Of a DNA stretch of 64,000 nucleotides, positions 28,477 to 36,266 are shown in pieces. The number at the start of each line of letters is the position of its first letter. Position 1 is the first letter of the stretch. Made by a program: the position numbers and the translations under genes. The notes under the pieces are model-generated. The model was not told the origin of the DNA. It searched no databases and was given only the letters and a program-made list of their open reading frames with translations. This stretch comes from Trichomonas vaginalis G3 (taxonomy: Eukaryota; Parabasalia; Trichomonadida; Trichomonadidae). The stretch is from assembly GCF_026262505.1 (NCBI RefSeq), contig NC_067206.1, forward strand, positions 28,101,896 through 28,165,895, read 5' to 3'.

Positions 28477-29291
28477 TAACTAAGAATACAAGGTTCATTG
28501 ACAATTGTTTCAATTGAATTGTAAATTCCATACCTTGTCAGGTTAATGTCAGACTTATTTCTGAAGGGGAAGTATCCAGCATGTTGTCTGACTGCTTGAG
28601 GGTTAGGTTGGTACCATTCGAACTTCACGCTTGCAATTCCTTCAATTGCATTCAAAATGTCTGAGTCGGAATCAACCATTTGTTCTCTCTTTGTAGTCTT
28701 GAAAGCGTCAAGAAGTTGTGCAGCTGTTGTGACATTGCCATGTGCATAGTAAATGTGACCATCCAAATCTTTTACGGTTAGTCTGAGATTGTATCCTTTC
28801 TTATTTCCGTCTTGAATTGCAGCAAGTACTCCCATGAAGCCTTCTTTGTTCTTTCCTTCGTCAAAGTTTACTGTAAAGGTTCGCCCAGATGTAATTTGGC
28901 TTCTAACTTCACGGTACTTTTCATATGCATATCTTGTTCTTTCCATGGGAGCATGTGCGTCTTCACCTTTTCCTTTTTTCCTTCTCAAAGGATGCAATTG
29001 TTCGTCATGTTTCCAGTAGAATCTGGCAAAGCCGTCGTGTCCTTCAACTTGCGGTTCACTAACATCGAAAGGCATGTCCATAAGACGTTCTTCTTCTAAC
29101 CTCTCTAGTCTGTTTGGATAATTTGCGCGTGCTGTTTCTAAGTCCATTTCATAGCGAAGACCAGACAATTTGTCATAGACTTTTATGGGTCTTCCCTTCC
29201 TATATTTAAACTTCTTTGAAACTCTCCAGCCATATCTTTCTAACTCTGCTTTTATTCTAGCAGACCTTCTGTCCATTCTATATGGGGGCAT
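28476..29291 (-). pseudogene. Outer-element DNA polymerase B, part right of the inner insertion
   Basis: N-terminal part of the outer PolB. A very basic start (MPPYRMDRRSARIKAELERY), then TFTVNFDEGKNKEGFMGVLA, YNLRLTVKDLDGHIYYAHGN and NLTRYGIYNSIE, which follow the order of the inner PolB N-terminal region (INLERYQIFNEL). The reading ends at the GTATAC next to the inner element, whose insertion separated it from the remainder at 4,159-5,510. Promoter TTTTTATTTTTATAAAAATG at 29,291. Confidence 0.75.
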
Positions 29292-29321
29292 TTTTATAAA
29301 AATAAAAAAATGTTTTTTCCT

Positions 29322-29546
29322 TTACTTTACATAACCGCCTGCTGCCATAAGTCTTTGACGCCAACCCATACCAGCTAATGAAGGTTGACTTGGTTTAGTA
29401 TTGAAACTAACCTTTGGTTTTGGTTTATCTTCAGTTTTTGGCTTCCCTTCTTCTATTGGTTTTTCGTCACTTTTTGGTTCCTTTGACTTTACCTCACTTG
29501 CAGGAACAGTTGTGTCGTCAACATCTTCATAAATGTCATATGCCAT
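29322..29546 (-). CDS. 74-aa Lys/Pro/Glu-rich protein
   Basis: MAYDIYEDVDDTTVPASEVK, low complexity centre (KPKTEDKPKPKV), C-terminal SLAGMGWRQRLMAAGGYVK. Function unknown; probably disordered. Lies just downstream of the YYV-family gene. Confidence 0.5.
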   Translation of the reverse strand: MAYDIYEDVDDTTVPASEVKSKEPKSDEKPIEEGKPKTEDKPKPKVSFNTKPSQPSLAGMGWRQRLMAAGGYVK

Positions 29547-29910
29547 TTGTTTCTGTTTTTCCTTTCAAACTTTTTGTGTTTGTTGTAAAGTTTAGAATAT
29601 TTCGACTCTAAGTCAATGAGATGTTCTATAATGAACTGTTGGTCAGTGAAGTAAACTTTTCCATCTGTTGTCTCGAAAGCTCCTTCAGACTTCAATATTT
29701 TATTTGTGAGAGTCTGTTTCTTTTTTGAGATACTTGCCGTTCCATTTTTATGAAAAGTGACTTTGTAGTTAGGATTTGTATTTCCAGACCTAGCACTTTC
29801 TATTATTGAATTTTTCTCTTCATCTGTAAGTTCTTTGACAGGTTTTGACAATGGTTTCTGAACTTTTTGTTTTGTGGTGTCAAATCTACCGTTTCAACTT
29901 CTTCGGTCAT
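29489..29910 (-). pseudogene. Small basic protein, YYV..KDG family, outer element, probably broken
   Basis: Carries YKVTFHKNGTASISKKKQTL, the family motif also seen at 25,022 and 27,580. Promoter TTTTTTACTGAGATGAAATG precedes the ATG at 29,910. About one break. Confidence 0.4.
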
Positions 29911-29947
29911 TTCATCTCAGTAAAAAATTTTTTAGTTTGGTTTGTTT

Positions 29948-30085
29948 TCAACTGGTTGTTGAGGTTTTTTTAAGTCGGTCTAAAACTTCCTGAGGTATAG
30001 GAAGAACTTGACAAACACGTTGTGTAACTGCTGGAAGCCGACAAATCCATCTTGAACCCATTTGTCTCAATGCTGTATTGTTCAT
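29948..30085 (-). CDS. 45-aa small protein
   Basis: MNNTALRQMGSRWICRLPAV..., ending KKTSTTS. Supported mainly by its promoter TTTTTTACTGAGATGAAATG, identical to the one at 29,910, and by the tight packing. Function unknown. Confidence 0.45.
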   Translation of the reverse strand: MNNTALRQMGSRWICRLPAVTQRVCQVLPIPQEVLDRLKKTSTTS

Positions 30086-30104
30086 TTCATCTCAGTAAAA
30101 AACT

Positions 30105-30506
30105 TTACATTCCCCACGTTTGAGGCGGTTGAGGTTGGTTGTTGTTTACCCACTGTTGTGCATGGTTATATCCTCTGTTAAAGAATCTTTCACCTTGGTC
30201 CATATAGTGTCCTGCTTGGTTATAGTAGTCATTTGCTTTGTTATAGTAGTTTCCTGCTTGTCTTCCTACATTGTCCATCCATCCTTGAACTTTTCCTCTT
30301 GTTTCAGGATTTGGAATAAGATTTGCTGCATCTCGTGCTACCTCCCAACCTTTCTGTACAGTTTGTATAATAGGTTGTGCTTTCTCTTTCAGTATACCTA
30401 ATGTACTCAAAATCTTCCTTCCAATTCCAAATGCACCTCTGGCTATTGTTCCCACTGCGGGCAAAAATCTAGATGCGACTCCTGCTAATGCGCCAAATAA
30501 ACCCAT
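30105..30506 (-). CDS. Amphipathic Gly-rich virion protein candidate
   Basis: 133 aa; N-terminus MGLFGALAGVASRFLPAVGT is a likely amphipathic helix, followed by a Gln/Asn/Tyr-rich C-terminus (NYYNKANDYYNQAGHYMDQG). The layout is like the 80-aa protein at 33,838 and partly the 171-aa protein at 6,149. A membrane-active capsid-internal role, as for adenovirus protein VI, is a guess. Divergent from the integrase with a 16-bp spacer. Confidence 0.5.
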   Translation of the reverse strand: MGLFGALAGVASRFLPAVGTIARGAFGIGRKILSTLGILKEKAQPIIQTVQKGWEVARDAANLIPNPETRGKVQGWMDNVGRQAGNYYNKANDYYNQAGHYMDQGERFFNRGYNHAQQWVNNNQPQPPQTWGM

Positions 30507-30522
30507 TTCTTATGGGTTAAAA

Positions 30523-31481
30523 ATGACGAATCCAAACAAGGACCCGTATGTTTCTAAAGCGACAAAGAAAGCACTCATGATAAAAATCTTTAGTTCAACA
30601 CCAAATGCTTGGTTTATGGATATCTTGGAAAACATTCCGAGAGTTAGAACAGATGGACCTCCATACTGGCTAATATTTGTCGGTCAAAACACAAGATACT
30701 GTGAAGCCATACCATTACAGTCCAAAAATATTTTAGATGTGAAAACTGCTTTGACAATATTCGTTGACAAATACCATCCAACAAAACTGACATCTGACTA
30801 TGAAAGTTCTTTCAAATCAGACGATATTAAAAACTATCTGCGTTCAAAAAATGTAAACCAATATTTCATTGTCGACCAAAACCATTCTGCTCTTGGTGTC
30901 ATTGACAGTTGTATAAAAATCTTAAGAGACTTAAATCAACCACAAGGTGGTGAAGCAAATGAAATGTCATATGACGACAAATATAGACACTTCTCCATGG
31001 CAAAGATGAGACAAGTTTTAAATATTTACAATACCCGTAAACAAAAAGGTTTGGGAAACCACTCCCCGAAGAAATGAAAAACAACCCTGACTTAGAGAAA
31101 GACTATATATTTAATAGTTTAGTCAAAAGAGACAAACAAGAAAGAATGCCAGGCTTCAAACTTCAGAAAGGTGACAAAGTAAAAATAGAAATACCTAAAC
31201 GCGACCCATATGAAAATACTATTGACTATGACAACAATGGGAACCCGACAGGTACTCACGTTCGTGTTCGTAAAAATAGAAGAAAGTATACAAGAGAATA
31301 TTATGAAGTTTTAGGCAAACATGGCAAAATGTACAGACTGCAAGCAGAAGATAAAACTACTATTGTCAGACCTCGTTTCAAACTTGTCAAAGTTCAAGGT
31401 GGTATACTTTCAAAGACAGTTCCTAACAAATATAAGACAACTCCTGACGAATATGCTAAAGAAGTTGAAAATGACGACTAA
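30523..31481 (+). pseudogene. Retroviral-type integrase of outer element, broken
   Basis: RNase-H-fold core pieces: AWFMDILENIPRVR (first catalytic Asp), YWLIFVGQNTRYCEAIPL, KLTSDYESSFKSDDI (second catalytic Asp), HSALGVIDSCIKILRDLN (Glu-position helix region), followed by a basic C-terminal region with an SH3-like look (YTREYYEVLGKHGKMYRLQ). About one break. Convergent with the fibre gene, stops overlapping. Confidence 0.8.
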
Positions 31482-32965
31482 GCAATTCTATACCATGCGT
31501 AAACTGTCATGTAAGGTGGCATGTAGTCTTTACTTTGTCCCGTTGTTTGTGTATATCCTGAAACGCGATGTGTATGGTTTCCTTCTCCCTGTGTGTTACC
31601 CCAGAAACAATTTATAGCAAACTGAACGTTGTCTTTAACATCATATCCTTTACCTTTTTTCATTGCTGACCAATCCCAAAATCTATGCTTATGCCAACCT
31701 GCTTGAGATGTACTTAAATCTATGTAGTGACTGTGTGCAGGTAAGTTTTCACCTGAAATCGTTTTACTTCCACCTGTTTCCTTTGAAGAGTTTGCACAAT
31801 ACAAAAACCTGTCGACTATTTGAGTCCAAGTTCCAAAACCAAGTACTACTTCTGGTCTGGTAGAGTTCATTGACGTATAAATAGAACCTATAGGATATAC
31901 TGTTTGAAGTATTTCAATCTTTAATGTTTGAAGCTCTGTTTTGTCAGCTTTTTTATCATATAAATCTTGAGCAGTGAATTTAACTTTGTTTTCATCCTCC
32001 ATGACATAGACATTTCTACATCTAATGTATCTCATCGTTGTTATGTCTTCTTCCGATGTTAAACCTTGTGGAAAGTTAGGAGGTTTCCAATCTAATACAT
32101 CCCCACCAGCTCCTTCAACCGTTCCTTCAATATTTTCTATACCAACAGTTGCGAAGAAATCGTGTGTATGTCCAACGTCACTTTTCCTGTTTAAGGTTTC
32201 TTGTAAGTTTGTAATATTTGCAATGGTATGTGTATGTCCAACGTCACTTTTCCTGTTTAAGGTTTCTTGTAAGTTTGTAATATTTGCAATGGTATGTGTA
32301 TGTCCAACGTCACTTTTCCTGTTTAAGGTTTCTTGTAAGTTTGTAATATTTGCAATGGTATGTGTATGTCCAACGTCACTTTTCCTGTTTAAGGTTTCTT
32401 GTAAGTTTGTAATATTTGCAATGGTATGTGTATGAGTCTTTTTAGAATATTCGTTTTCAGCTCTTGTCACTTCACTTGACATTTTATTGTCAACATATGT
32501 TTTGTCTGCTAGTTCAGGATGAGTATGTTCTTTTGTTGCATATGTTGCATCTGCTCTGTCATGTTCTTCTTGAACTTTTTCAATGACATACTCTTTGTCA
32601 GCTTTCTTTTCAACATCCTCTTTTGTTGCATATGTTGCATCTGCTCTGTCATGTTCTTCTTGAACTTTTTCAATGACATACTCTTTGTCAGCTTTGTTGT
32701 CAACATCTGCTTTCAAAAGAAGTTCATCTATAGGTTTCTCGTTTAAAGTTCCTTTTGTTGGATTTACACAGACAGTATGGTTCCTATTGTCTTGAAACAG
32801 AAACTCATCTGTCATTGGGTTCATTGTCAGTTTTAAGTTTCCTTCTTTCAATGACTCAGATATCTTAGAATAGTTTGAAAAGTTTGTTGTGTTCTTATTT
32901 AGAGCTTGTACAATGAGTTGTCGGTTGTGTTGTATTTCTCTCATAGACACTGTTTCATTCGACAT
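31478..32965 (-). CDS. Tail-fibre-like protein with phage Gp10-type C-terminal domain
   Basis: 495 aa, looks whole. N-terminal region, then two repeats of ADKEYVIEKVQEEHDRADAT predicted as coiled coil, then four identical 22-aa repeats starting HTHTIANITNLQETLNRK (66 bp each), and a C-terminal domain: YPIGSIYTSMNSTRP, FGTWTQIVDRFLY, GGSKTISGENLPAHSH, GEGNHTHRVSGY, KDYMPPYMTVYAWYR. That block is the pattern of phage Gp10/tail-collar receptor-binding tips, which trimerise. A host-attachment fibre is the likely role. Confidence 0.8.
   Translation of the reverse strand: MSNETVSMREIQHNRQLIVQALNKNTTNFSNYSKISESLKEGNLKLTMNPMTDEFLFQDNRNHTVCVNPTKGTLNEKPIDELLLKADVDNKADKEYVIEKVQEEHDRADATYATKEDVEKKADKEYVIEKVQEEHDRADATYATKEHTHPELADKTYVDNKMSSEVTRAENEYSKKTHTHTIANITNLQETLNRKSDVGHTHTIANITNLQETLNRKSDVGHTHTIANITNLQETLNRKSDVGHTHTIANITNLQETLNRKSDVGHTHDFFATVGIENIEGTVEGAGGDVLDWKPPNFPQGLTSEEDITTMRYIRCRNVYVMEDENKVKFTAQDLYDKKADKTELQTLKIEILQTVYPIGSIYTSMNSTRPEVVLGFGTWTQIVDRFLYCANSSKETGGSKTISGENLPAHSHYIDLSTSQAGWHKHRFWDWSAMKKGKGYDVKDNVQFAINCFWGNTQGEGNHTHRVSGYTQTTGQSKDYMPPYMTVYAWYRIA
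32165..32435. repeat. Four tandem 66-bp repeats in the fibre gene
   Basis: Period 66 bp (for example TCCAACGTCACTTTTCCTG at 32,171 and 32,237). Units appear identical, suggesting recent copy-number change. Confidence 0.9.
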
Positions 32966-32983
32966 TTTTATTCTAGATAAAAT
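32966..32983. promoter_or_regulatory. 18-bp bidirectional promoter
   Basis: Plus: TTTTTATTCTAGATAAAATA then TG. It separates the fibre and penton-like starts. Confidence 0.5.
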
Positions 32984-33833
32984 ATGCTTTCAATAGAAAA
33001 AGAAAATTCAAGAGTTGCTACAACTAAACCATTAGATGAACTTTTTACGAATGTCGGTCAAAAGTTTGAGACAGAGACCGTAAAGCATGAAGGCTATCGT
33101 TTTGACTACCCATTGAGATGGTTAAGAGACCCATCCGTCACAAAAGCTGTTGGCTTTCGTAGAATGAAGTTCATTTCAGAAGCCATACATGGTTTCCCAT
33201 TTACGGTCGGTTTTGAAGTTCGATACTATAACAAAGAAAAACGTACGTATGAGAAATTTGAACAGGGAAAACTTTTACAAGTTAGTTTGTTTGTAAACTT
33301 AGAAACAACTCTTCAAGCTTTTCAAGAAAAAATAAACGATATCTATCTCGAATATGCAAAACAGTACAACATTGACGAAGGAGAGTACCATCTCGATATT
33401 ATATATGACAGGAAAAATGCAACTGTTAAAATCAATAGAATAGAAGACCTTGGAGAAAACGTTTATATTTCTACAAAATATAACAACTTGGCATGGTATA
33501 GATTTTTTGAGGATGTTAAATCAGCCTGCAGCATATCCAGTACACCCGGACTTTTATGAAGTCGAAAACCCTAATGGAACATATGAAAATGTTTTCGACT
33601 CAGATGCTATTATAGTTCATGCTTCATTTTCTGGTGCACAAAACTCTTTTTTATGCTTGGCAAATGACTTTTACGAAAAACCTACAAAGCTATATGAACC
33701 GCCGAGTGGAAGTATTTCAGACTTTCAAGTATGGTTTACAACAGATGGAAGAAAGAGAATAATTCCATTATACCATGCGTTTTACTTAGAACTTAGTCTC
33801 ATATACAACTACTATCGAACGGTAAAAATATAA
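32984..33833 (+). pseudogene. Penton-like minor capsid protein candidate of outer element, broken
   Basis: Close relative of 3,242-4,102: YRFDYPLRWLRDPSVTKAVG near the N-terminus and YEPPSGSISDFQVWFTTDGR near the C-terminus. About one break. With 3,242 it makes two family members in the outer element, one beside the fibre gene. Confidence 0.5.
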
Positions 33834-33837
33834 TCTT

Positions 33838-34080
33838 TTAATACGGTTGAGGTGTTGGATTTGGTTGCCAACTAGACTGTGGTGCAGGTTCAGGCTGTTG
33901 TATAACAGGAGCTTGTTCTTCTGGTTCAGGGTCTTTAGGTATAATACCAACGAACTGACCTACTCTTTTACCAATATTTTTGACTCCGTTCCAAATTCCT
34001 CTTCCGACAGATTTTATTCCATTCCATATACCTCTTCCAACATTTCGAAAGAAGTTTCCTATTCTTCCAAAGAAACCCAT
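33838..34080 (-). CDS. 80-aa amphipathic Gly/Trp repeat protein
   Basis: MGFFGRIGNFFRNVGRGIWN followed by a repeat of SVGRGIWNGVKNIGKRVG, then a Pro/Gln-rich tail. The basic amphipathic helix could interact with membranes. Promoter TTTTTACATATAGTAAAATG. Function unknown. Confidence 0.55.
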   Translation of the reverse strand: MGFFGRIGNFFRNVGRGIWNGIKSVGRGIWNGVKNIGKRVGQFVGIIPKDPEPEEQAPVIQQPEPAPQSSWQPNPTPQPY

Positions 34081-34098
34081 TTTACTATATGTAAAAAT

Positions 34099-34461
34099 CT
34101 AATGTCCGCCTAGTCTCTTACGTTTCCTGTTGAGTTCCATAGCATTTTTTAACTGGAGCTCATACATTCTATTTCTCCTCTGGTAGAAAACATATTCTGG
34201 GTCAACTCCTGTGTTCGCGTCATCTGCATAGAGTTGTTTATATCCCACTTCAGGGTTTGTATAAAACTCTTTCCATCTCATATTTGCATACCATGGTGGC
34301 AAACCTAACGCAGCGTCATTTGACATGGCAGTTTGCATTTGTACATCTGTTGGCACCTGACCATAGTTTGCCATTGCAGTTTGTATTCTAACTTCATTTG
34401 GAATATTCTCTGGGTTTGGTTGTCCAGGTTGCTGTGCATTCGCTAAGTTCTGTGCGTCCAT
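34099..34461 (-). CDS. 120-aa hypothetical virion protein candidate
   Basis: MDAQNLANAQQPGQPNPENI; two imperfect repeats (IPNEVRIQTAMANYGQ / VPTDVQMQTAMSNDAA), then WYANMRWKEFYTNPEVGYKQ and a basic C-terminus (NRKRKRLGGH). Promoter TTTTTATCTAATATTAAATG. Function unknown. Confidence 0.55.
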   Translation of the reverse strand: MDAQNLANAQQPGQPNPENIPNEVRIQTAMANYGQVPTDVQMQTAMSNDAALGLPPWYANMRWKEFYTNPEVGYKQLYADDANTGVDPEYVFYQRRNRMYELQLKNAMELNRKRKRLGGH

Positions 34462-34484
34462 TTAATATTAGATAAAAATATCTC

Positions 34485-34616
34485 TTACGAGTACATATGC
34501 TGAACATTTGCTGGCATTGGTTCATCTTCATATTCTCTATATCTTTCTGCCACGTCAAATAAGTAAATGACACAATGGAAAAAACCTAAAACAAGTAGTC
34601 CTATTTCAAACCACAT
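34485..34616 (-). CDS. 43-aa single-pass membrane protein
   Basis: MWFEIGLLVLGFFHCVIYLF is a clear hydrophobic segment, followed by an acidic tail ending NVQHMYS. The start overlaps the end of the methyltransferase gene by 16 bp in another frame, fitting the dense packing. A small viral membrane protein is possible. Confidence 0.5.
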   Translation of the reverse strand: MWFEIGLLVLGFFHCVIYLFDVAERYREYEDEPMPANVQHMYS

Positions 34617-35419
34617 TTACTTACCAATAAAATTTCTTTGTTATGACACTTTTTCCGGTTTATAGGACCTCTCTCATATTCTATCTTATCGTATCTAAAC
34701 TCATAGTCATGTATGTCCTCTAACCATCTCATAACGGTTTCCAAGCCACTTTTATTGGATGTAAAGTAAAAGCATGGATGGTTATGTAAAACGTCTAAAG
34801 TTTCTAAAGAGTCTCTCAAAGTCCAGTCTACTTGGTATTGAAAATCATATGTGTTATAGAACGGCGGGTCTACTATAAAGAAAACATTTTCCTTGTCTTT
34901 AAATTTTTCATACAACTCTGTCCAATGACATCTCACAAACTCTATACCCTCAGTATATTTTTCTATGTTCTCTTTGAAAACCTTTGTATAGTTAAGATAT
35001 AAAACGTTTGACATAAGTGTTTCAATGTCATGAACTCTTATAGAACCACTATATAATAGTCTAGAAGATATACTATCCCAGTCAATATACTCTGCTTTTT
35101 TCAAAACCTCTCTGACAGTATTTTTCTTATCTAATGGTATACGTTCCATCTTACCTATAGGTATCTTTTCTTTTAACTCTTTCAATATTTTGTTAGTGTC
35201 TGGTATATGTTTGAGACGGTTCATATAGTTGTCGAAGTCATTGCATATAATCTTTGAGTCAGGAAATACAGTATGGCACAAATGAGATATATAGAAACTT
35301 CCACCGAACAAATCTACAAATGTTAGACCATTCGGTAGTTTCTTAAGTTCTGTCAATAGAATATCTTTACATCTACTCTTATTTCCAAAGAAGGGTAACG
35401 GTGGTTTTGTAAAATTCAT
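34601..35419 (-). CDS. D12-class N6-adenine DNA methyltransferase (Dam-like)
   Basis: 272 aa, looks whole. Motif X PPLPFFGNKSR (residues 6-16), AdoMet-binding motif I FVDLFGG (34-40) and catalytic motif IV DPPF (184-187) in the order and spacing of the Dam/D12 class. It transfers methyl from AdoMet to adenine N6 in DNA; the target sequence cannot be read from the protein. No restriction partner is visible, so it is more likely a genome-marking or host-interaction enzyme. Promoter TTTTTATTATATATATAAAA then TG. N6-adenine methylation is known in trichomonads. Confidence 0.85.
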   Translation of the reverse strand: MNFTKPPLPFFGNKSRCKDILLTELKKLPNGLTFVDLFGGSFYISHLCHTVFPDSKIICNDFDNYMNRLKHIPDTNKILKELKEKIPIGKMERIPLDKKNTVREVLKKAEYIDWDSISSRLLYSGSIRVHDIETLMSNVLYLNYTKVFKENIEKYTEGIEFVRCHWTELYEKFKDKENVFFIVDPPFYNTYDFQYQVDWTLRDSLETLDVLHNHPCFYFTSNKSGLETVMRWLEDIHDYEFRYDKIEYERGPINRKKCHNKEILLVSKCGLK

Positions 35420-35684
35420 TTTATATATATAATAAAAATGTTTTTACCTGAAAAGTGACAGAAAAGTGACAAAACATGAAAACTACTCGGTTAAGGTCTT
35501 GTCGGTTTTGTAAAATAACCATCCTATCTCATTCTATAAGGAAGAAAAGGCTTCTCAAAGTATACTTCCTTGAACGCCCGTAACTTTTCTGTAGCGACGA
35601 TAGACCCTTACTTGTCCGGACATAGTTATACTATTTTGAGTCCTCTACCGAAAAGTCAACGACAACGACTTTCAAAAATTTTTA

Positions 35685-35800
35685 GGGCTAGAAGGCACGA
35701 AGTGCCTGGGAAGCCCCCTATATACAAAAAAACCTCATTTTATACTTCACTTATACTAAACATCTTCGGGGCTAGAGGGCACGAAGTGCCTGGAGGCCCC
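35685..35800. repeat. Two nested-hairpin units, about 83 bp apart
   Basis: Unit 1 (35,685-35,716) and unit 2 (35,768-35,800) each have an outer GGGC(T)/(A)GCCC stem around GGCAC-GAA-GTGCC. The inner hairpin is the same in both. Confidence 0.8.
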
Positions 35801-35826
35801 ACTACCTTTTTTTTTTTATCTTATCG

Positions 35827-35861
35827 GGCGAAATTGGCGTCCGAAGGGCGCCAATTTCGCC
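35827..35861. repeat. Long perfect hairpin near outer element terminus
   Basis: GGCGAAATTGGCG ... CGCCAATTTCGCC, continued inward by TCC-GAA-GGG, giving a 16-bp stem with a GAA loop. Confidence 0.85.
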
Positions 35862-36266
35862 GGAAATTTTTTAAGAATTGCCAAAATGACCTCAGAATTG
35901 CCAAGTCTGCATCCTTATGTTGAGAGGAATTTTTTCCATCACCTCAATTTGAATTGGTTCGCCTCAAATCCTATATTGCGGTGCATATCACATATGCAAT
36001 TGATGTTGTTAATGCATTATATATAGTAGTAGAAGATAGATACGCAAGTAATTATTAAAACTAATAATGCTCAATTTGCTTTCACCAAAATAATTAATGA
36101 TTTTTCTTTGTTAAATCAGATTATGACTTTGAATAAAGTCTGAAAATGTACTTCTCTAGCACTTGAACCTATTGATCCTTCCACTTATTAATGACCTGAA
36201 TTATGATTTATTTTTTAAAGGGAGTATAAGATATTCATATATTCAATAATACTAAAAATTAATTGT

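Larger units (their letters stand above)
1..35920. mobile_element. Outer Maverick/Polinton element, left end outside window
   Basis: Virus-like element containing KilA-N genes, penton-like structural genes, PolB, a retroviral-type integrase, a fibre gene and a D12 methyltransferase. It is interrupted by the inner element at 5,517-28,470. The left terminus is not in the window. The right terminus is placed near 35.9 kb, where coding density and GC-rich hairpins give way to AT-rich host sequence; it is approximate because the partner terminal repeat is not visible. It looks broken, with about five breaks in its visible genes, although the fibre, one penton-like gene and the methyltransferase look whole. 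It must predate the inner insertion. Confidence 0.8.
35420..35920. other. Right terminal region of outer Maverick, no gene seen
   Basis: Holds GTGACAGAAAAGTGACA, two GGGCTAG...AGCCC hairpin units, one 16-bp-stem hairpin (35,827-35,861) and GAATTGCCAA twice near 35.88-35.91 kb. Probably part of the terminal repeat. A 117-codon open frame here (35,570-35,923) runs through the hairpins and is not accepted. Confidence 0.5.

Noticed and set aside
14261-31481. LTR retrotransposons, suggested by the two integrases
   Set aside because: No reverse transcriptase or LTRs; both integrases lie with Maverick capsid, fibre and PolB genes.
32165-32435. CRISPR-like array
   Set aside because: Units are contiguous identical 66-bp coding repeats without spacers; no cas genes.
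32025-32746. Plus-strand Cys/Val/Phe-rich repetitive frames opposite the fibre gene
   Set aside because: Shadows of the 66-bp and coiled-coil repeats of the minus-strand fibre gene.
35570-35923. 117-codon open frame near the outer terminus
   Set aside because: Runs straight through three hairpins and shows no family resemblance; the hairpins explain the sequence.
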